From: Lineus longissimus
Lineage: Eukaryota > Nemertea > Pilidiophora > Heteronemertea > Lineidae
Reading direction: 5' to 3'
DNA: 64,000 bases
Assembly (NCBI RefSeq): GCF_910592395.1
Contig: NC_088310.1
Location: 21,833,501 to 21,897,500, forward strand
Below, in pieces: positions 62,019-64,000 of the stretch. The notes under the pieces were generated by a model. The model saw nothing but the letters and a program-made list of their open reading frames with translations. It was not told the DNA's origin and did no database searches. A program made the translations under genes and the position numbers. Each line of letters starts with the position of its first letter. The first letter of the stretch is position 1.

Positions 62019-62056
62019 CAAAAAGGCGACACCCCAGACGCATCTCATTTCGATTC
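62019..62056 (-). CDS. Membrane-protein gene, 38-nt exon
   Basis: Acceptor CGTTTTCTGTTCAG, then a completed glycine codon and IEMRCVWGVAFL. The donor taken is TTTTTG/gttggt, because it gives the phase-0 end that the next exon needs. The frame stays open through the whole following intron, so intron retention would not break translation and the true donor is uncertain. Confidence 0.45.
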
Positions 62057-62501
62057 CTGAACAGAAAACGGGTTGTGACAATTTAATTCCTTTTCAACGA
62101 TCAACGATTATTGGGCTCGGAGACGTCATCACAATGCGATGGCCACGTTTTTGGCGGTTCTCTATCATCTTTAGATAGCAAGAGAGACCATGACCTTTCA
62201 GTAGTACACTGAGAGAAATGTGCCAATGTGATGACAGAAAATTCTCCAAAACGTCACATCACACCAGGGTCCTATACTAGTATTGAGTGGGCTGGACAAA
62301 TGAGGTATACTCGATCGTACTGCCATCAAGGAACTCTGAGGCAAGCTAGTATAGGTTTGTAGTGTGATCAGCAGCCGATTGAATGGATAATTTATCTGAA
62401 CGAACGTCCATATCAAGTTTTAAGACGGCGACGATCGTAACGGCAACGGCTAGTCCTCCTGGAGACATAGACGGCGAGGCTGCCAATGGCGAGGTACCTA
62501 C

Positions 62502-62641
62502 CAGCAGAGACGAAGCCAACGCACACAATCAGCGAATTCATTGTGTGAATCAGCAATCCGAAAACCAGTGATCCAACTTATCGAAGCACGCCGAGTACGA
62601 TTAGGACGATGCCAGGACGTCGGCATTTCCTGACATGGTCG
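62502..62641 (-). CDS. Membrane-protein gene, 5'-most visible exon (in-frame stop)
   Basis: The acceptor TTCTCTTTTTAG precedes 62,641, and the donor GCTG/gtaggt follows 62,502. The frame that joins the next exon encodes two hydrophobic stretches but is broken by TAA at 62,580-62,578 after LIVLGVLR. An ATG at 62,631-62,629 is in a different frame and soon stops. Either this copy is a pseudogene, the base is a variant or error, or the true exon begins after the stop. Any still earlier exon was not found. Confidence 0.45.
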
Positions 62642-62748
62642 CTAAAAAGAGAATATAATTCAAAATTCAAATATATGCCAGAAATTCTGCCTATCTACTA
62701 AAACTGTCCATGGCTATTGAAACTGAGCGTAGTTATTCGGCAGTTAGT

Positions 62749-62914
62749 CGTATTTAGTGGCCCCGCAATTAAACTGGTATTTACATACCAACTAAAATAT
62801 GGCGTCTTTACTGGCCCATTTAAAACTGGCCACATTTACTTGTCCACATGACCATATTTGACGTAATACAATGGCCGAATTGACTAGCCCACTTAAACTG
62901 GACGTATTCACTGG
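62749..62914. repeat. Degenerate tandem array, about 27-bp unit
   Basis: Six to seven ragged units follow the pattern CGTATTTACTGGCC, then CA(C/T)TTAAACTGG. Units are clearest at 62,749, 62,803, 62,875 and 62,902. The array sits about 110 bp upstream of the membrane-protein exons. Strong divergence indicates age. Confidence 0.55.
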
Positions 62915-64000
62915 TTTTTACCTACGTACTCTTCATCACTACTCTAATTAGCGTCTCCAGCTAGATTTGGGTTGGAGTCACTGCAGAAAATAGAAGCGTG
63001 TGACCTCAGCACAAGCTGGCACAGCGTGAACCTGGTGGTCATATGATGACCATGAACCGACCTAAGCTAATTTCTTACAATCAAAGCGGTGTTTCCACTC
63101 CTTAAGGTATTATATAATGGGATGAAAAAGTGATGTAAAAGGAAACCAAAGCAACGACCCTGAGTGAAAACCTAGTTCGCCGTTCGGGAGGGGGGTGTTA
63201 TATGACAGATCTCGCCAGCCTAATCCTCAGAAATACTACATTACTACATTGCTTCAATATGTACATGTAGCCGGTAGTCCCAAAGGTATACCACCCATTT
63301 CAGCAACCATTCATTCGGGTCCACTGTCGTTCTAATGACAAAGAAAGAAACTTACCCTAACTAAAACTTAAATACATGTATACGAGGAAAAATATCAGGC
63401 AACATCGACGTCTTAATCAAGATTGCATATACCTGTACAGAAATATTCAGATCGGGACGCAAGAGTAGCACAGCCAAAGTAAACCACTCAAACCATCCAA
63501 GTCTTCAAGTGAAATCAAATCAGTAAAAGCGCTGAAAGAAGTTTTCTTGATGAAAATGACACGCATATCATATTGATGAAGCTCTACATGTATAGAAAAG
63601 ATAATGTATGCATAGTAGGTCTTTTCTAATAAATCACCTCAACTTTCATCTTGACGCCAGGGCCCAAAGCGCCGCGTAGCGGCAAAAAGGCGAAGCTGGC
63701 GAAACATTCATAACGGGTCACCGTCACTTATTATTGGACTTATATGGCATTTACGGGGTTGCAACTATTTTGCTTTATAGTGTCACCAGGAAAGAAAAGC
63801 ATGCGACCTAACGCCGATCTATTTGTATAAAGTGATAATTGGAAGGTATATCAATAAAATAATCATTCCATGTCGTCTTTTGAGGGCATTTTTGATTGTA
63901 AAAAATATATGTGTACGGCACCGGAGTCTCTGCAATGATAATTTTATCACAGCAGTCTCGCGCAAGTAGAAGTTCTTTACCTATTAGTTCTTCACTTATT
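62915..64000. other. Non-coding stretch with one GC-rich patch
   Basis: No gene is supported. An abrupt GC-rich patch at 63,653-63,712 contains the small palindrome GCCGCGTAGCGGC. After an AG it has a short lysine/arginine-rich frame (GPKAPRSGKKAKLAKHS, then TAA), which might be a terminal exon of something off the left-hand reading or simply chance. Confidence 0.35.

Larger units (their letters stand above)
61224..62641 (-). other. Gene for a small multi-pass (four-helix-like) membrane protein, four exons
   Basis: Four minus-strand exons (62,641-62,502; 62,056-62,019; 61,931-61,842; 61,445-61,224) join with matching phases (1, 0, 0). They encode hydrophobic stretches VLIVLGVL, VGSLVFGLLIHTMNSLIVCV, MRCVWGVAFL, GAFIIVDILEL and FTFVIYAFGMIFAVTAASCC, then a polar tail. 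The number and spacing of the helices, and a WGxxF near the second helix, recall MS4A/TMEM176-type four-pass proteins, but similarity is too weak to assign a family. Introns begin GT and end AG. Odd point: the first exon has an in-frame TAA at 62,580-62,578 between the first two hydrophobic stretches. The gene may be inactivated, may use another acceptor (AG at 62,575-62,574) or may start at the later ATG near 62,540. A purine-rich repeat lies in the last intron. Confidence 0.6.

Noticed and set aside
1-64000. Search for tRNA, rRNA, snRNA, CRISPR arrays and long retrotransposon domains
   Set aside because: No cloverleaf with paired A/B boxes, no spacer-repeat array and no reverse-transcriptase or integrase motifs could be made out by reading; a covariance-model and profile search would be the decisive test.

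Overview
The window looks like nuclear DNA of an animal, most likely a marine invertebrate. It is AT-rich, no open frame exceeds about 150 codons, the genes that can be recognised are split by GT-AG introns, and there is abundant short-repeat debris. The phylum cannot be fixed from the sequence. There is no bacterial-style operon, rRNA, CRISPR array or convincing tRNA.

All firm gene evidence is in the right-hand part and on the minus strand. At 56,532-56,583 a 52-nt coding exon begins with MSRRKQEKPQ and ends in a textbook donor. This is the NuRD/RBBP4-recruiting N-terminus shared by SALL, BCL11, FOG (ZFPM) and ZNF423/521 zinc-finger transcription factors. No zinc-finger exon is visible downstream, so most of 1-56,531 may be the long first intron or regulatory landscape of this gene (inference). 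A CpG-containing promoter-like stretch with YY1-like and ZNF143/THAP11-like sites lies just upstream. Farther upstream on the same strand, 61,224-62,641 holds four exons of a small multi-pass membrane protein. Reading frame and phase are consistent across all the junctions, but there is an in-frame TAA in the first exon.

Mobile DNA: 33,311-34,080 is a complete 770-bp PIF/Harbinger-type element with perfect 75-bp terminal inverted repeats and a TTA target-site duplication. It still carries the first part of both Harbinger genes: a MADF/Myb-like DNA-binding protein on the plus strand, and the N-terminus of the transposase on the minus strand. The two fragments face each other across one internal deletion junction. 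A degenerate tyrosine-recombinase-like fragment lies at 58,286-58,654 on the minus strand, with one in-frame stop.

The rest (1-33,307, 34,084-56,531, parts of 57-64 kb) is non-coding as far as can be seen. It holds short tandem duplications, a 34-bp minisatellite, degenerate tandem arrays, poly-C tracts, a diverged dispersed repeat pair, small hairpins and a few stretches dense in transcription-factor-like motifs. The pentamer TGACC/GGTCA appears over-represented in several places.
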